Of a DNA stretch of 10,069 nucleotides, positions 1 through 6,051 are shown one piece after another. How positions within the stretch are numbered: the stretch's first letter is position 1; each line of letters starts with the position of its first letter. The stretch lies in the NCBI GenBank assembly GCA_017964325.1, contig JAGCSE010000060.1, forward strand, positions 1 to 10,069, written 5' to 3'. Below the pieces are notes generated by a model. That model was not told the origin of the DNA. It was given only the letters and a program-made list of their open reading frames with translations, and did no database searches. The DNA is from Victivallales bacterium. Lineage in GTDB: Bacteria > Verrucomicrobiota > Lentisphaeria > Oligosphaerales > Oligosphaeraceae. Made by a program: the position numbers and the translations under genes.

Positions 1-2
1 AG

Positions 3-296
3 AACGGCGGCACGCTCTGCGTCGGCACAGGTGAACAGGACCGCGTCGGAGCCGTCGAACAGGCCATCGTGAAATTCCACGACAAATACGGCGGCAAGGA
101 AGTCATCCAAGACGCCGTCATGGCCTCCGATGGATTCTTCCCCTTCCCCGACGGCGTTGAAGTCGCCGCCAAGGCTGGTGTCACGGCCATCATCGCCCCA
201 TCCGGCTCCTTGAAGGATGCGGACGTCATCCAGCGCGCCAATGAACTGGGCGTCGCCCTCTTCCACGCCCCCGAACGCGTCTTCTCACATCACTGA
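3..296 (+). CDS. purH: PurH C-terminal part (AICAR formyltransferase / IMP cyclohydrolase), 5'-truncated by window edge
   Basis: This is the last 97 codons of the bifunctional enzyme of de novo purine synthesis, which formylates AICAR with 10-formyl-THF and closes the ring to IMP in the cytosol. The reading frame is open from base 3, and an internal ATG at 69 is not the real start. The diagnostic piece is the C-terminal AICAR transformylase signature MASDGFFPFPDGVE followed by AAKAGVTAIIAPSGS and a short tail ending in RVFSHH. This block is strongly conserved in PurH, and the tail ends about where PurH normally ends. Only the transformylase end is visible, so the N-terminal cyclohydrolase part cannot be checked. 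It is a core gene and marks the conserved side of the window. No T-rich intrinsic terminator follows the stop; a hairpin-rich spacer comes next. Confidence 0.93.
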   Translation, partial: NGGTLCVGTGEQDRVGAVEQAIVKFHDKYGGKEVIQDAVMASDGFFPFPDGVEVAAKAGVTAIIAPSGSLKDADVIQRANELGVALFHAPERVFSHH

Positions 297-378
297 TTCG
301 CCTTCGTGAAAATCGACTGCAAGGCGATAATAAACCGCGTTGCGATGACAGAAATATTCATTGCTCGCGTGTCCTGTA

Positions 379-481
379 GTCGCACGGGAGGGGCGCACTC
401 TGTGCGACCGTTTGCGCAACGCGCAAACTCAGCATAGCCGTGGGTGAAGCGCGCGCCGAAGGCGCGAACGCAACCCACGGC
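379..481. repeat. Cluster of three GC-rich hairpins between purH and the MscS gene
   Basis: Three stems lie head to tail in the 224-nt spacer. They are GTCGCAC (379-385) with GTGCGAC (402-408); GTTTGCGC (410-417) with GCGCAAAC (421-428) around a 3-nt loop; and GCCGTGGGT (437-445) with ACCCACGGC (473-481), which encloses an inner perfect stem CGCGCC (452-457) / GGCGCG (461-466). None is followed by a T tract, so they are not standard terminators. The nested third element resembles REP-type palindromes, but that is inference. A GTG at 440 that would extend the downstream gene falls inside this structure. Confidence 0.75.
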
Positions 482-506
482 AAACGTCGTAACAATAAAT
501 TTAATC

Positions 507-513
507 AAGGAGA
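507..513 (+). promoter_or_regulatory. Ribosome binding site that fixes the MscS start
   Basis: AAGGAGA ends 7 nt before the ATG at 521, a standard Shine-Dalgarno position. This favours 521 over the upstream in-frame GTG at 440, which lies inside a hairpin and would add 27 residues of Arg/Ala-rich sequence unlike an MscS N-terminus. Confidence 0.85.
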
Positions 514-520
514 AATAACC

Positions 521-1471
521 ATGCCAGAACCAGTGGTGCCAACGGAAGCAGCAGCAGAAACAATTGAAAAAACGGGAGAGGCCATTCAAAACACCGCCCC
601 TGTGTTCAACCGTCAGGAAGTCTTTGATCAATTGACCAAAGGCGACGTCAAGGGCGTATGGGAGAAGCTATGGCAGTCACTGCAAGGCGAAGTATGGCAT
701 TTCGGTAAAATCATCCTGCTCGCGGCCGTCATCATCATCATCGCATATTTCATTAACAAGCTCATTCACAAGGCTTTCAACAAAGTCGCGGAAAAATATG
801 ACTTGGATGTATCGCTCGCCAGCATCATCAACCGAATCATCACATTGCTGATGATGACGTTCACATTGCTCATCATTCTGGAACTGCTGGGCATCAACAC
901 GGCTTCCGTACTGACGGTTGTCGGCGCCGCCGGCCTGGCCGTCGGCCTCGCCCTGAAGGACACGTTGAGCAACATCGCGGCAGGTATCTTCCTCCTGACG
1001 CAACATCCCTACAAGACCGGCGATTTCGTCGAATGCGCGGGAATGTCAGGCTCGATTCTTGAAATCGGCCTGTTCACGACCAAGCTTCGCACGCCGCAGG
1101 GCCAAGACATTTTCGTCCCGAACAACTCCATCATCGCCGCTCCAATCACCAACTACAGCAGCAACAAAGTCCGCCGCGCCGACATCACCGTCGGCATCGA
1201 CTACGGTGACAATCTTGAGAAAGGCGTCAAGGTACTGCAGGAACTGATGGACAGCAATGAACTCATCCTGAAGGATCCCGCTCCAGTCGTCCTCGTCTCA
1301 GAACTGGCGGACAGCTCCGTCAATCTCACCTTGCGTTTCTGGACGGAAAACGCCAAATATTGGGATGCCTACTGGGCCATCCAGCGCAATCTCAAGCCCG
1401 CCATCGAAGGCGCAGGTCTCAACATCCCCTTCCCGCAACGTGTTGTCACGTTTGCAAACAAGGCGGAATGA
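521..1471 (+). CDS. MscS-family small-conductance mechanosensitive ion channel
   Basis: This 316-aa inner-membrane channel is expected to open under membrane tension and release solutes during hypo-osmotic shock. A soluble N-terminal extension of about 60 residues is followed by hydrophobic helices at about 62-80 and 103-124. The pore-lining helix at about 129-160 carries the Gly/Ala-rich packing pattern VGAAGLAVGLALKDTLSN. Next comes the beta domain, with GDFVE (167-171), TPQGQDIFVPN (191-201) and ITNYS (209-213), all hallmark MscS residues. The C-terminal alpha/beta domain ends in NIPFPQRVV, again typical. The length is a little over the E. coli MscS size because of the N-terminal extension, whose residues 1-55 are polar and Ala/Glu-rich. 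The gene stands alone, after purH and before a repeat-filled spacer. Family assignment is firm; I do not assign a specific MscS/YnaI-type symbol. Confidence 0.94.
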   Translation: MPEPVVPTEAAAETIEKTGEAIQNTAPVFNRQEVFDQLTKGDVKGVWEKLWQSLQGEVWHFGKIILLAAVIIIIAYFINKLIHKAFNKVAEKYDLDVSLASIINRIITLLMMTFTLLIILELLGINTASVLTVVGAAGLAVGLALKDTLSNIAAGIFLLTQHPYKTGDFVECAGMSGSILEIGLFTTKLRTPQGQDIFVPNNSIIAAPITNYSSNKVRRADITVGIDYGDNLEKGVKVLQELMDSNELILKDPAPVVLVSELADSSVNLTLRFWTENAKYWDAYWAIQRNLKPAIEGAGLNIPFPQRVVTFANKAE

Positions 1472-1505
1472 AAAAACATTCCAATCTCTAAAAAGATGTC
1501 TTACT

Positions 1506-1563
1506 GATGTCGCGTAGCGGCCCCGCAAAAAGTAGTAGCTTACGGAGGCCGCGAAGCGACATC
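1506..1563. repeat. 17-bp imperfect inverted repeat, REP-like
   Basis: The arms GATGTCGCGTAGCGGCC (1506-1522) and GGCCGCGAAGCGACATC (1547-1563) pair at 15 of 17 positions around a 24-nt loop. The right arm plus three bases (1550-1566) recurs exactly as a reverse complement at 3979-3995 on the other side of the TIR gene, which suggests a dispersed intergenic repeat family. Confidence 0.7.
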
Positions 1564-1991
1564 GCAGGGCTTGTAAACACCCAGGCAAGCTCCCGCAAGG
1601 GCGCAAGCCTGTGATGGGTGGGATACCTCCGTGAATCACGCCCGCAAGGGCGCCACCGACAAAGGCATCTTTGCCTGCCATTTATGGAATAGAGTATATC
1701 GAATAGATAAATACTGAAAACATTGTATTTTTTATTAGTTAACAATATTATTCATACTTGTATTGATGAAATGATTCGTTTCTGAAAAACAGAAACCACA
1801 AGGATTGATGTCATTCAAGTATGCCTAGACGTTCCTTTGCAATCTATCTTCATATCCTCGCTTCACAGCCTTGCGATAGCCCATCTACAGCCTTGCCTTT
1901 GTCTATCTTCACACCTTCACTAGTGCTGTAGCATACGCCAAGCAGGGCTATGAATCGTGAGGTCGTACATTTCTGATTCATTTACTTGTTC

Positions 1992-2039
1992 GTTTGAACA
2001 ATATATGAATACTTTATAACCCAAGGTAATCGTTCAAAC
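1992..2039. promoter_or_regulatory. Putative promoter and operator region of the TIR gene
   Basis: Exact 8-bp half sites GTTTGAAC (1992-1999) and GTTCAAAC (2032-2039) form an inverted pair whose starts lie exactly 40 bp apart, about four helical turns. Between and overlapping them are promoter-like hexamers TTGAAC (1994-1999) and TATAAC (2015-2020), with a shortish 15-bp spacer. The right half site abuts the ATG at 2041. A repressor bound at both halves would cover the promoter and the start codon. This is seen as sequence symmetry only; the regulator is unknown. Confidence 0.4.
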
Positions 2040-2040
2040 C

Positions 2041-3708
2041 ATGCAAAATTTCACACAGATGATTCCACAGAAAGATGAAAAGACAAGAAAAGCGCTGGCA
2101 TCGGCCATTGCGGATCATAATGCGACTGTCCGACGGATGCTGCCCTTGACATATTTCGCCCCGGATACCGATGAAGGCAGAAGACTAGCGGAAGGCATTC
2201 GCCCCCTGGCGGAGGAACTGGGATATGCCGTAAGGCTTTGCTATTCTTCTTCCGCTTCGCAAAGCGATTTTCTTTTCGCCTGCCATTCAGATGCCGTAAT
2301 CATCGTTGACTGCACGATTCCGTCATCGCTGGAGCAATCCACAGTCTATCCGCTTCTTACTGCCCAAATAAACATTTTCGACCACATCCTTGTCGTCAGC
2401 CGGACATTCCTTCCGTTGAACATTACGCCTGTCCGCAAGGGGGGAACTCCAAACAGAGATTCAACTTTGGAAGAAGAGGATATCCAAAAGTGGACTGAAA
2501 AGCAGCTGGAGCTCCTGAAGGAAACCATTTGCAGTGGAAAACATTACAACCGGCTGCCTCTTCAGAATCCTGACGAATTGCCCCTATATCGTGAAGAAAT
2601 GGAGGATATGCTGTCGAAATCCCTTGAGCTGGCAGAAAAACAAGAAGAAGGCAGGCGGAGGATTCTGATCAGCTACCGCAGCCGTTACTATGATGAAATC
2701 ATGAAGAGCATGGATTCCCTGTTTCCTCATGAAGACAACTGCGATATTGAAATCATTCCTCCGAATGTCCTGTGCGCGGACGACGAAGCCATGACGCCGA
2801 TGCGGATGTGGATGCTTGTCGGAATGCTGGAGGAACACATTCGCACGAAGGATGAACTTTGGATATACGGGACGGATGATTATCTCCATTCATGGTGGAC
2901 GATAGCCGAATTAATTTTGGTTTCCTATATCAACCAGGGGGAACGGAAAGAGAACCACAAAGCACCTATAAATATACGGTATTTTTCATATAATTCCGAT
3001 AAAACGTGTTTCAAGGAAAATCCCGCCCCCATATCCCTGCAGGTTGTCCTGCCGGAAACACAGCACAGAAAATTGGCGCGACTTTTGTCCAACTGCCGTC
3101 CAAACACCATGGGGCCTGAATGCCTTAAACAGATACAGGCGATGAAGGAACAGGCCATTTTCCTTAAAACGTTGGATGAGGAGTCTCGCAATGAAATCGT
3201 AGAAAAGATGCGTCCAATTCTTGAGTATAATATTCCCAGAAACATACCGGAAGATGCACGGCGAGAGATGCTGTCAGAAATGCTCCTCATGTATCAGGAA
3301 CCCGACCGTTTCATCAATTATGCAAATGACGATGTCTTCCAGCAAGATTTCTGGGAAAAGCTTTCTTTTCCTCTGTTGTACAGTGTTCTTGCTCTCACAA
3401 TATGTCCTGCTCCTTCCACTCAAACTATTGATATTGAATCTTTTCTGGCACTGCCAATGCAAAATATAATCGACTATACGCCAGAGCAATTAAGCACAAT
3501 CGCGAAAAAACAACAAGCCATTCCTATCAAAGTCAATGGAAATGGACAGCATAAACAGGTGGTAACAACTGTGGAAGTCTTTGAGGACAAGAAAAATCCA
3601 CGGTATCTTTGGATGGCGACAAGAATGCAAAAAGCCAATGGCAATGCAGCGCCAGGCTTAGACAGAATTCCCCTGTTCCACCTGAAGGAAACCTCACGCC
3701 AAATATAA
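2041..3708 (+). CDS. TIR-domain protein with an additional N-terminal Rossmann-like domain
   Basis: A 555-aa soluble protein with no signal peptide or clear membrane segment. The middle (about 207-318) reads as a TIR fold: first strand RILISYRS (207-214), helix with YYDEIMKSMDSLF, strand DIEIIPP, strand ELWIYG, then YLHSWWTIAEL (281-291). SWWTIAEL matches the TIR alpha-C signature W-x-x-x-E, which makes Glu290 the likely catalytic residue of an NADase-type or cyclic-ADPR-forming TIR. Residues about 35-125 form a second alpha/beta unit (PLTYFAPDTDEGRRLAEGI, later AVIIVDCT), perhaps another TIR- or deoxyribosyltransferase-like sensor or ligand domain. The approximately 220 C-terminal residues are unrecognised and mostly helical. 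AAGG at 2023-2026 is a distant ribosome site, so the start is probable rather than certain. Bacterial TIR proteins are commonly abortive-infection effectors; that role is inferred. The gene is monocistronic and isolated between repeat-filled spacers. Confidence 0.7.
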   Translation: MQNFTQMIPQKDEKTRKALASAIADHNATVRRMLPLTYFAPDTDEGRRLAEGIRPLAEELGYAVRLCYSSSASQSDFLFACHSDAVIIVDCTIPSSLEQSTVYPLLTAQINIFDHILVVSRTFLPLNITPVRKGGTPNRDSTLEEEDIQKWTEKQLELLKETICSGKHYNRLPLQNPDELPLYREEMEDMLSKSLELAEKQEEGRRRILISYRSRYYDEIMKSMDSLFPHEDNCDIEIIPPNVLCADDEAMTPMRMWMLVGMLEEHIRTKDELWIYGTDDYLHSWWTIAELILVSYINQGERKENHKAPINIRYFSYNSDKTCFKENPAPISLQVVLPETQHRKLARLLSNCRPNTMGPECLKQIQAMKEQAIFLKTLDEESRNEIVEKMRPILEYNIPRNIPEDARREMLSEMLLMYQEPDRFINYANDDVFQQDFWEKLSFPLLYSVLALTICPAPSTQTIDIESFLALPMQNIIDYTPEQLSTIAKKQQAIPIKVNGNGQHKQVVTTVEVFEDKKNPRYLWMATRMQKANGNAAPGLDRIPLFHLKETSRQI

Positions 3709-3755
3709 TTCCATGAATAATCTGTTTCCGCTGTTTAAACTAAACTTTAACTTTT

Positions 3756-3807
3756 CGTAAACCGTCTCCAGCGTTTAGCTTGGACTAGAAGATGGAGACA
3801 GTTTACG
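3756..3807. repeat. 15-bp imperfect inverted repeat downstream of the TIR gene
   Basis: The arms CGTAAACCGTCTCCA (3756-3770) and TGGAGACAGTTTACG (3793-3807) differ at one position. That position becomes a G-U wobble if the - strand is transcribed. The loop is 22 nt. It starts 47 nt after the TIR stop and lacks a T tract on either side, so a simple intrinsic terminator is unlikely. It is followed 3 nt later by a second long hairpin. Confidence 0.7.
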
Positions 3808-3810
3808 ATG

Positions 3811-3852
3811 TATGTGGCTTAACTCATTTAACCTACTGTGTTAGGCCACATA
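3811..3852. repeat. 13-bp inverted repeat, second of a tandem hairpin pair
   Basis: The arms TATGTGGCTTAAC (3811-3823) and GTTAGGCCACATA (3840-3852) have one non-Watson-Crick position, which is a U-G wobble if the + strand is transcribed. The loop is 16 nt. With the preceding 3756-3807 stem it forms a roughly 97-nt two-hairpin block. It could be a structured RNA, a mobile-element end or an operator; nothing in the sequence decides. Confidence 0.7.
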
Positions 3853-3887
3853 TAATCTGATTCTTGCGTAATGGCGACTATTTTCAG

Positions 3888-4020
3888 TGGTGCGCCCCGC
3901 GCACCATATTAGGTGCATCCTCCCACGCTGCGCACCGCTCCGGGTACTTGCATGGGGTTACGATTATGTCGCACTCCGTGCGATGTCGCTTCGCGACGGC
4001 CCCCCGCTGCCATACGGCGG
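3888..4020. repeat. GC-rich hairpin cluster
   Basis: The stems are TGGTGCGC/GCGCACCA (3888-3906, loop CCC), TCGCAC/GTGCGA (3969-3983, loop TCC) and GTCGC/GCGAC (3985-3997, loop TTC). The 17-mer at 3979-3995 is the reverse complement of 1550-1566. The style (short perfect stems with 3-nt loops) matches the cluster at 379-481, including the shared motif CGCACTCYGTGCGA (Y is C or T; 394-407 and 3970-3983). The ORFs crossing this block are artefacts of the repeats. With the tandem hairpins and the palindrome at 4055-4088, this accounts for most of the 469-nt gene-free spacer 3709-4177. Confidence 0.65.
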
Positions 4021-4054
4021 CAACCTTTGCTGAAATATGCAATCATTAATCAAA

Positions 4055-4088
4055 TCATATACCACCATCTAAAGATGGTGGTATATGA
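4055..4088. repeat. Perfect 34-nt hairpin (16-bp arms, 2-nt centre)
   Basis: The left arm 4055-4070 (core ATACCACCATCT) and right arm 4073-4088 (core AGATGGTGGTAT) are exact reverse complements around AA. It lies between the convergent TIR gene and the small membrane-protein gene, 90 nt beyond the latter's stop. A bidirectional terminator is possible, but there is no strong T run on either strand. Confidence 0.8.
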
Positions 4089-4177
4089 CTCCGCCTCAGT
4101 CCATACTTATGTCCATTCCATACCCATTGGGACACCTATGAACACCTCTGATGTGAATTGGATAAAACCACTTGATA

Positions 4178-4495
4178 TTATGTTGTTTTATCTTTGAATA
4201 TTAATGAAACTTCTCCATGCTTATCAAGAGAATGCAAGGCAGCCAACAAACACTCCCTTTCGGCATTTGGAATCTGTTCCCACTTGTTATTAATTGTCTC
4301 AACTACCGTATGCAGCATATCTGTAGCTGGAGCATAAGCCAGAACAAGTGTAAGAAATTCCCATAGAAGCTGAAAGGTAAATTTTATCCCTTGTCTTCTG
4401 AAAAGCAGCCAGTATCCCCTTGCGATTGTTTTCTTCGGGAATGTTTGGTTACTTGTTGCCTGGAATTGGGAAATTAAATCTTTATTTATATTCAT
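4178..4495 (-). CDS. Small AT-rich hypothetical membrane protein, coupled to the DUF697-like gene
   Basis: The 105-aa product is not recognised. It has a basic N-terminus (residues 1-36 with several Lys/Arg), one hydrophobic stretch at about 38-58 (FTFQLLWEFLTLVLAYAP) that could span or lie on the membrane, and a polar, mostly helical C-terminus containing IPNAERECLLAALHSLDKHGE. The start is well supported: its ATG overlaps the TAA of the upstream gene as TAATG, and an AAGGAG ribosome site lies inside the upstream gene's last codons, 7 nt ahead. Expression should therefore be coupled to that gene. Base composition is clearly more AT-rich than the five-gene cluster to its right, which points to a separate origin. 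The last residues before the stop are KDKTT. Confidence 0.6.
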   Translation of the reverse strand: MNINKDLISQFQATSNQTFPKKTIARGYWLLFRRQGIKFTFQLLWEFLTLVLAYAPATDMLHTVVETINNKWEQIPNAERECLLAALHSLDKHGEVSLIFKDKTT

Positions 4496-4989
4496 TAAAC
4501 ATCTCCTTTTACAAGATGATATATGGCTTTCATATCATCTATGCTAGGCATTGGAACAAAATATTTAAGAAGTAATTTTGCAATTTCATAAATCGTTCTA
4601 TTATTAATTCCTTCCGTTTGTAGCATTCTGTGAAATGCCATTCCAACAGCATAGGTGTAGTATCCGTTGAATATAACATTTCCAGCCATTGCACCTAATG
4701 TCCCCACGCCAGGAATTAAATTCAAAAGCCAATTCAACAATTTACTTCCACCAAGATACGCTGTTATGCTACTTCCACAGGCCGCAATAATCTTAACGCA
4801 TTCCGACTCTGTTAATGAAACATCATGAATCTTGGCTATTCTATAGAGCATTTTCGACCAAACACCAGCAATTACTCCCATGTCCAATAATGGAACGAGA
4901 GCACCAGCGGGGCTTGCACCAACAGCTATCATGATATCTGACTTAATTTCATCTTTAATTGAATTGGGTGTATTATAAAATAAATCCAT
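4495..4989 (-). CDS. DUF697-like (YcjF-type) small membrane protein
   Basis: The 164-aa protein shows the layout I associate with DUF697, a family of membrane proteins often next to YcjX-like or other GTPases. A hydrophobic segment at about 23-44 (GASPAGALVPLLDMGVIAGV) is followed by helix WSKMLYRIAKIHDVSLTESE, then AACGSSITAYLGGSKLLN, then a second Gly-rich hydrophobic segment around LIPGVGTLGAMAGN (91-104) and YTYAVGMAFHRML. The C-terminus (128-164) is a polar helical tail. There is no signal peptide and no catalytic motif. The ATG at 4989 has only a distant AAGGA upstream. The gene is AT-rich and overlaps the next gene by one base. Its role may be to anchor or regulate a GTPase, perhaps the one at 8537-9649, but it is separated from that operon by a 487-nt AT-rich spacer. 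Confidence 0.6.
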   Translation of the reverse strand: MDLFYNTPNSIKDEIKSDIMIAVGASPAGALVPLLDMGVIAGVWSKMLYRIAKIHDVSLTESECVKIIAACGSSITAYLGGSKLLNWLLNLIPGVGTLGAMAGNVIFNGYYTYAVGMAFHRMLQTEGINNRTIYEIAKLLLKYFVPMPSIDDMKAIYHLVKGDV

Positions 4990-5476
4990 AATTAACTTTT
5001 TTCCTTTTATTTTTTATAGAAATCAGATAAAATAATTTATAAAATATTACTTTTTTGCACTATTCCCTATAAGGATAGGTAATAGTGGCCTTATAAATGG
5101 CGCCCTCCGAACGCGATGGAACAGCGGGAGCATATTGTCGCCATTTGATCTCACTATGTTCGCTTGCAAGCAGTTACGAATGTCCCGCTCTCCTGGCTTA
5201 TGGACGCCTCACGGCTTCCGTATGCTACCTTCTTGGGGAATAGAGCGTAGTAAAAAGTATTTTTTCATAACTCATGTTTTCTTTCCTTTTTTGAATGAGA
5301 TTCTTTTGATTGATGTGTATTTTGTTGACTGTATTTTATTATCAACTATAAATCACCTCTTCATTGTCTATTAATGTTAACCCATACAAGATTTCTTTTT
5401 GTTTACCTTACTATGCCATAATTTCTCCGTATAATTAATCTTTTTTTCTCTCCTCCCCCCCAAAAAACACCTTTTT
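4990..5476. other. 487-nt AT-rich spacer with a GC-rich structured island
   Basis: No credible gene is present; a 79-codon + strand ORF at 5135-5374 has no ribosome site and unlikely composition. An imperfect hairpin lies at 5058-5087. A GC-richer island follows at about 5091-5240, with AAATGGCG (5095-5102) pairing CGCCATTT (5139-5146) and AGCGGGA (5123-5129) pairing TCCCGCT (5183-5189), which are mutually exclusive folds. Next to the 189-aa gene's stop sit a 7-nt C run (5455-5461) and AAAAAA-CACC-TTTTTT (5462-5477), a weak terminator candidate for the - strand operon. Confidence 0.5.
5058..5087. repeat. 13-bp imperfect hairpin upstream of the DUF697-like gene
   Basis: CACTATTCCCTAT (5058-5070) and ATAGGTAATAGTG (5075-5087) pair at 12 of 13 positions around a 4-nt loop. 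It lies 69 nt upstream of the ATG at 4989, where an operator or transcript 5' end is expected. On the - strand it is followed by an A run rather than a T run, so it is not a terminator in that direction. Confidence 0.6.
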
Positions 5477-6046
5477 TCACTCAAAATCCACATGGACGTT
5501 GCCGGGGATTTCCAGGCCACCGGCCGTGGTATAGTGGATTCTCTGCATGTTTTCCTTCGATTTCAAGATGCCGACCAGTTCGCTGAGGCGAATGGAGGAT
5601 TTACCGTTCTTCACGGGAAGGTTCTTGCCATGGAAGAACAATGTGCCGTCCAGAAGCGGATTGCCTTCCGCATCCAACGTGTCAATTGTGATTTCATGGA
5701 CCTTCTTCCCCTGGGCAATAAACGTGAAGCGACCTTCCCAATAGCCAGGCTCGTCTTTGTCAATGGTCGCGGCATACGTCACAACCACCGTTTTCATATC
5801 GGGAGAAATCTTCTTCAGGATTTCGTCCACGCCGTCAACAGACAACGCACCTACCGCAGTGGCGCCAGCCGTCACTCCGCCAAAGAGACCTCCCAATATG
5901 GAAATCCCTGATTCCAAAACACTACCGATGCCAGAGAGTACACTGTCATGAGGCTTGCCACTGTACGTATCCGCACCTAGCAGCAACGCCCGCAAAAGCT
6001 CACGTTCCTGTTCTTGCGTCAATAGTTTTCCATTATTTCCGCCCAT
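5477..6046 (-). CDS. Hypothetical protein: glycine-rich hydrophobic segment plus beta-rich domain, last gene of the five-gene cluster
   Basis: The 189-aa protein is not recognised. Residues 1-36 are polar and helical (LLTQEQERELLRALLLGAD). Residues 37-69 form a Gly/Ala/Val-rich hydrophobic stretch with repeated small-xxx-small spacing (ILGGLFGGVTAGATAVGAL), suited to membrane insertion or helix packing. A linker helix (DGVDEILKKI) leads into a likely beta-sandwich domain at 86-188: VVVTYAATI, YWEGRFTFIAQG, HEITIDTLDAEGNPL, GTLFFHG and NVHVDF. There is no signal peptide. The ATG at 6046 lies 5 nt after the sigma-factor stop; a GGAG inside that gene's end serves as ribosome site, so the two are co-expressed. 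Being last in a GTPase/protease/sigma operon with a membrane-active-looking segment, it could be an effector or a structural partner; this is inference. Alternatively it is a membrane-associated carrier of an Ig-like domain. Confidence 0.7.
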   Translation of the reverse strand: MGGNNGKLLTQEQERELLRALLLGADTYSGKPHDSVLSGIGSVLESGISILGGLFGGVTAGATAVGALSVDGVDEILKKISPDMKTVVVTYAATIDKDEPGYWEGRFTFIAQGKKVHEITIDTLDAEGNPLLDGTLFFHGKNLPVKNGKSSIRLSELVGILKSKENMQRIHYTTAGGLEIPGNVHVDFE

Positions 6047-6051
6047 GGCCT

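Larger units (their letters stand above)
1472..2040. other. 569-nt gene-free spacer rich in inverted repeats
   Basis: No convincing gene is present. The left half (to about 1690) is GC-rich and folded on paper. It contains a 17-bp imperfect inverted repeat (1506-1563), a compound stem CACCC/GGGTG (1578-1582, 1616-1620) with inner CAGGC/GCCTG (1582-1586, 1607-1611), and the hairpin CGCCC-GCAA-GGGCG (1639-1652). The right half is AT-richer and carries nested inverted repeats: ATAGCCC (1876-1882) with GGGCTAT (1945-1951), enclosing CTACAGC (1885-1891) with GCTGTAG (1925-1931). It ends with the putative control region of the TIR gene. Short ORFs here overlap repeats and look spurious. Confidence 0.6.

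Noticed and set aside
440..520. GTG-started 27-residue extension of the MscS gene
   Set aside because: It lies within a hairpin and has no ribosome site, whereas the ATG at 521 has a well-placed AAGGAGA.
1465..1482. Terminator hairpin GGAATG/CATTCC at the MscS stop codon
   Set aside because: The 6-bp stem overlaps the stop codon and is not followed by a T tract.
3756..3852. Integron attC site
   Set aside because: GTTAG and TTAAC cores are present, but the arrangement is two separate hairpins and no integrase or cassette array is seen.
5135..5374. 79-codon + strand ORF
   Set aside because: It has no ribosome site, starts inside the structured island and runs into AT-rich DNA with no domain resemblance.
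5492..5911. 139-codon + strand ORF opposite the 189-aa gene
   Set aside because: It is a shadow of the - strand frame, which has coupled starts and sensible protein features.
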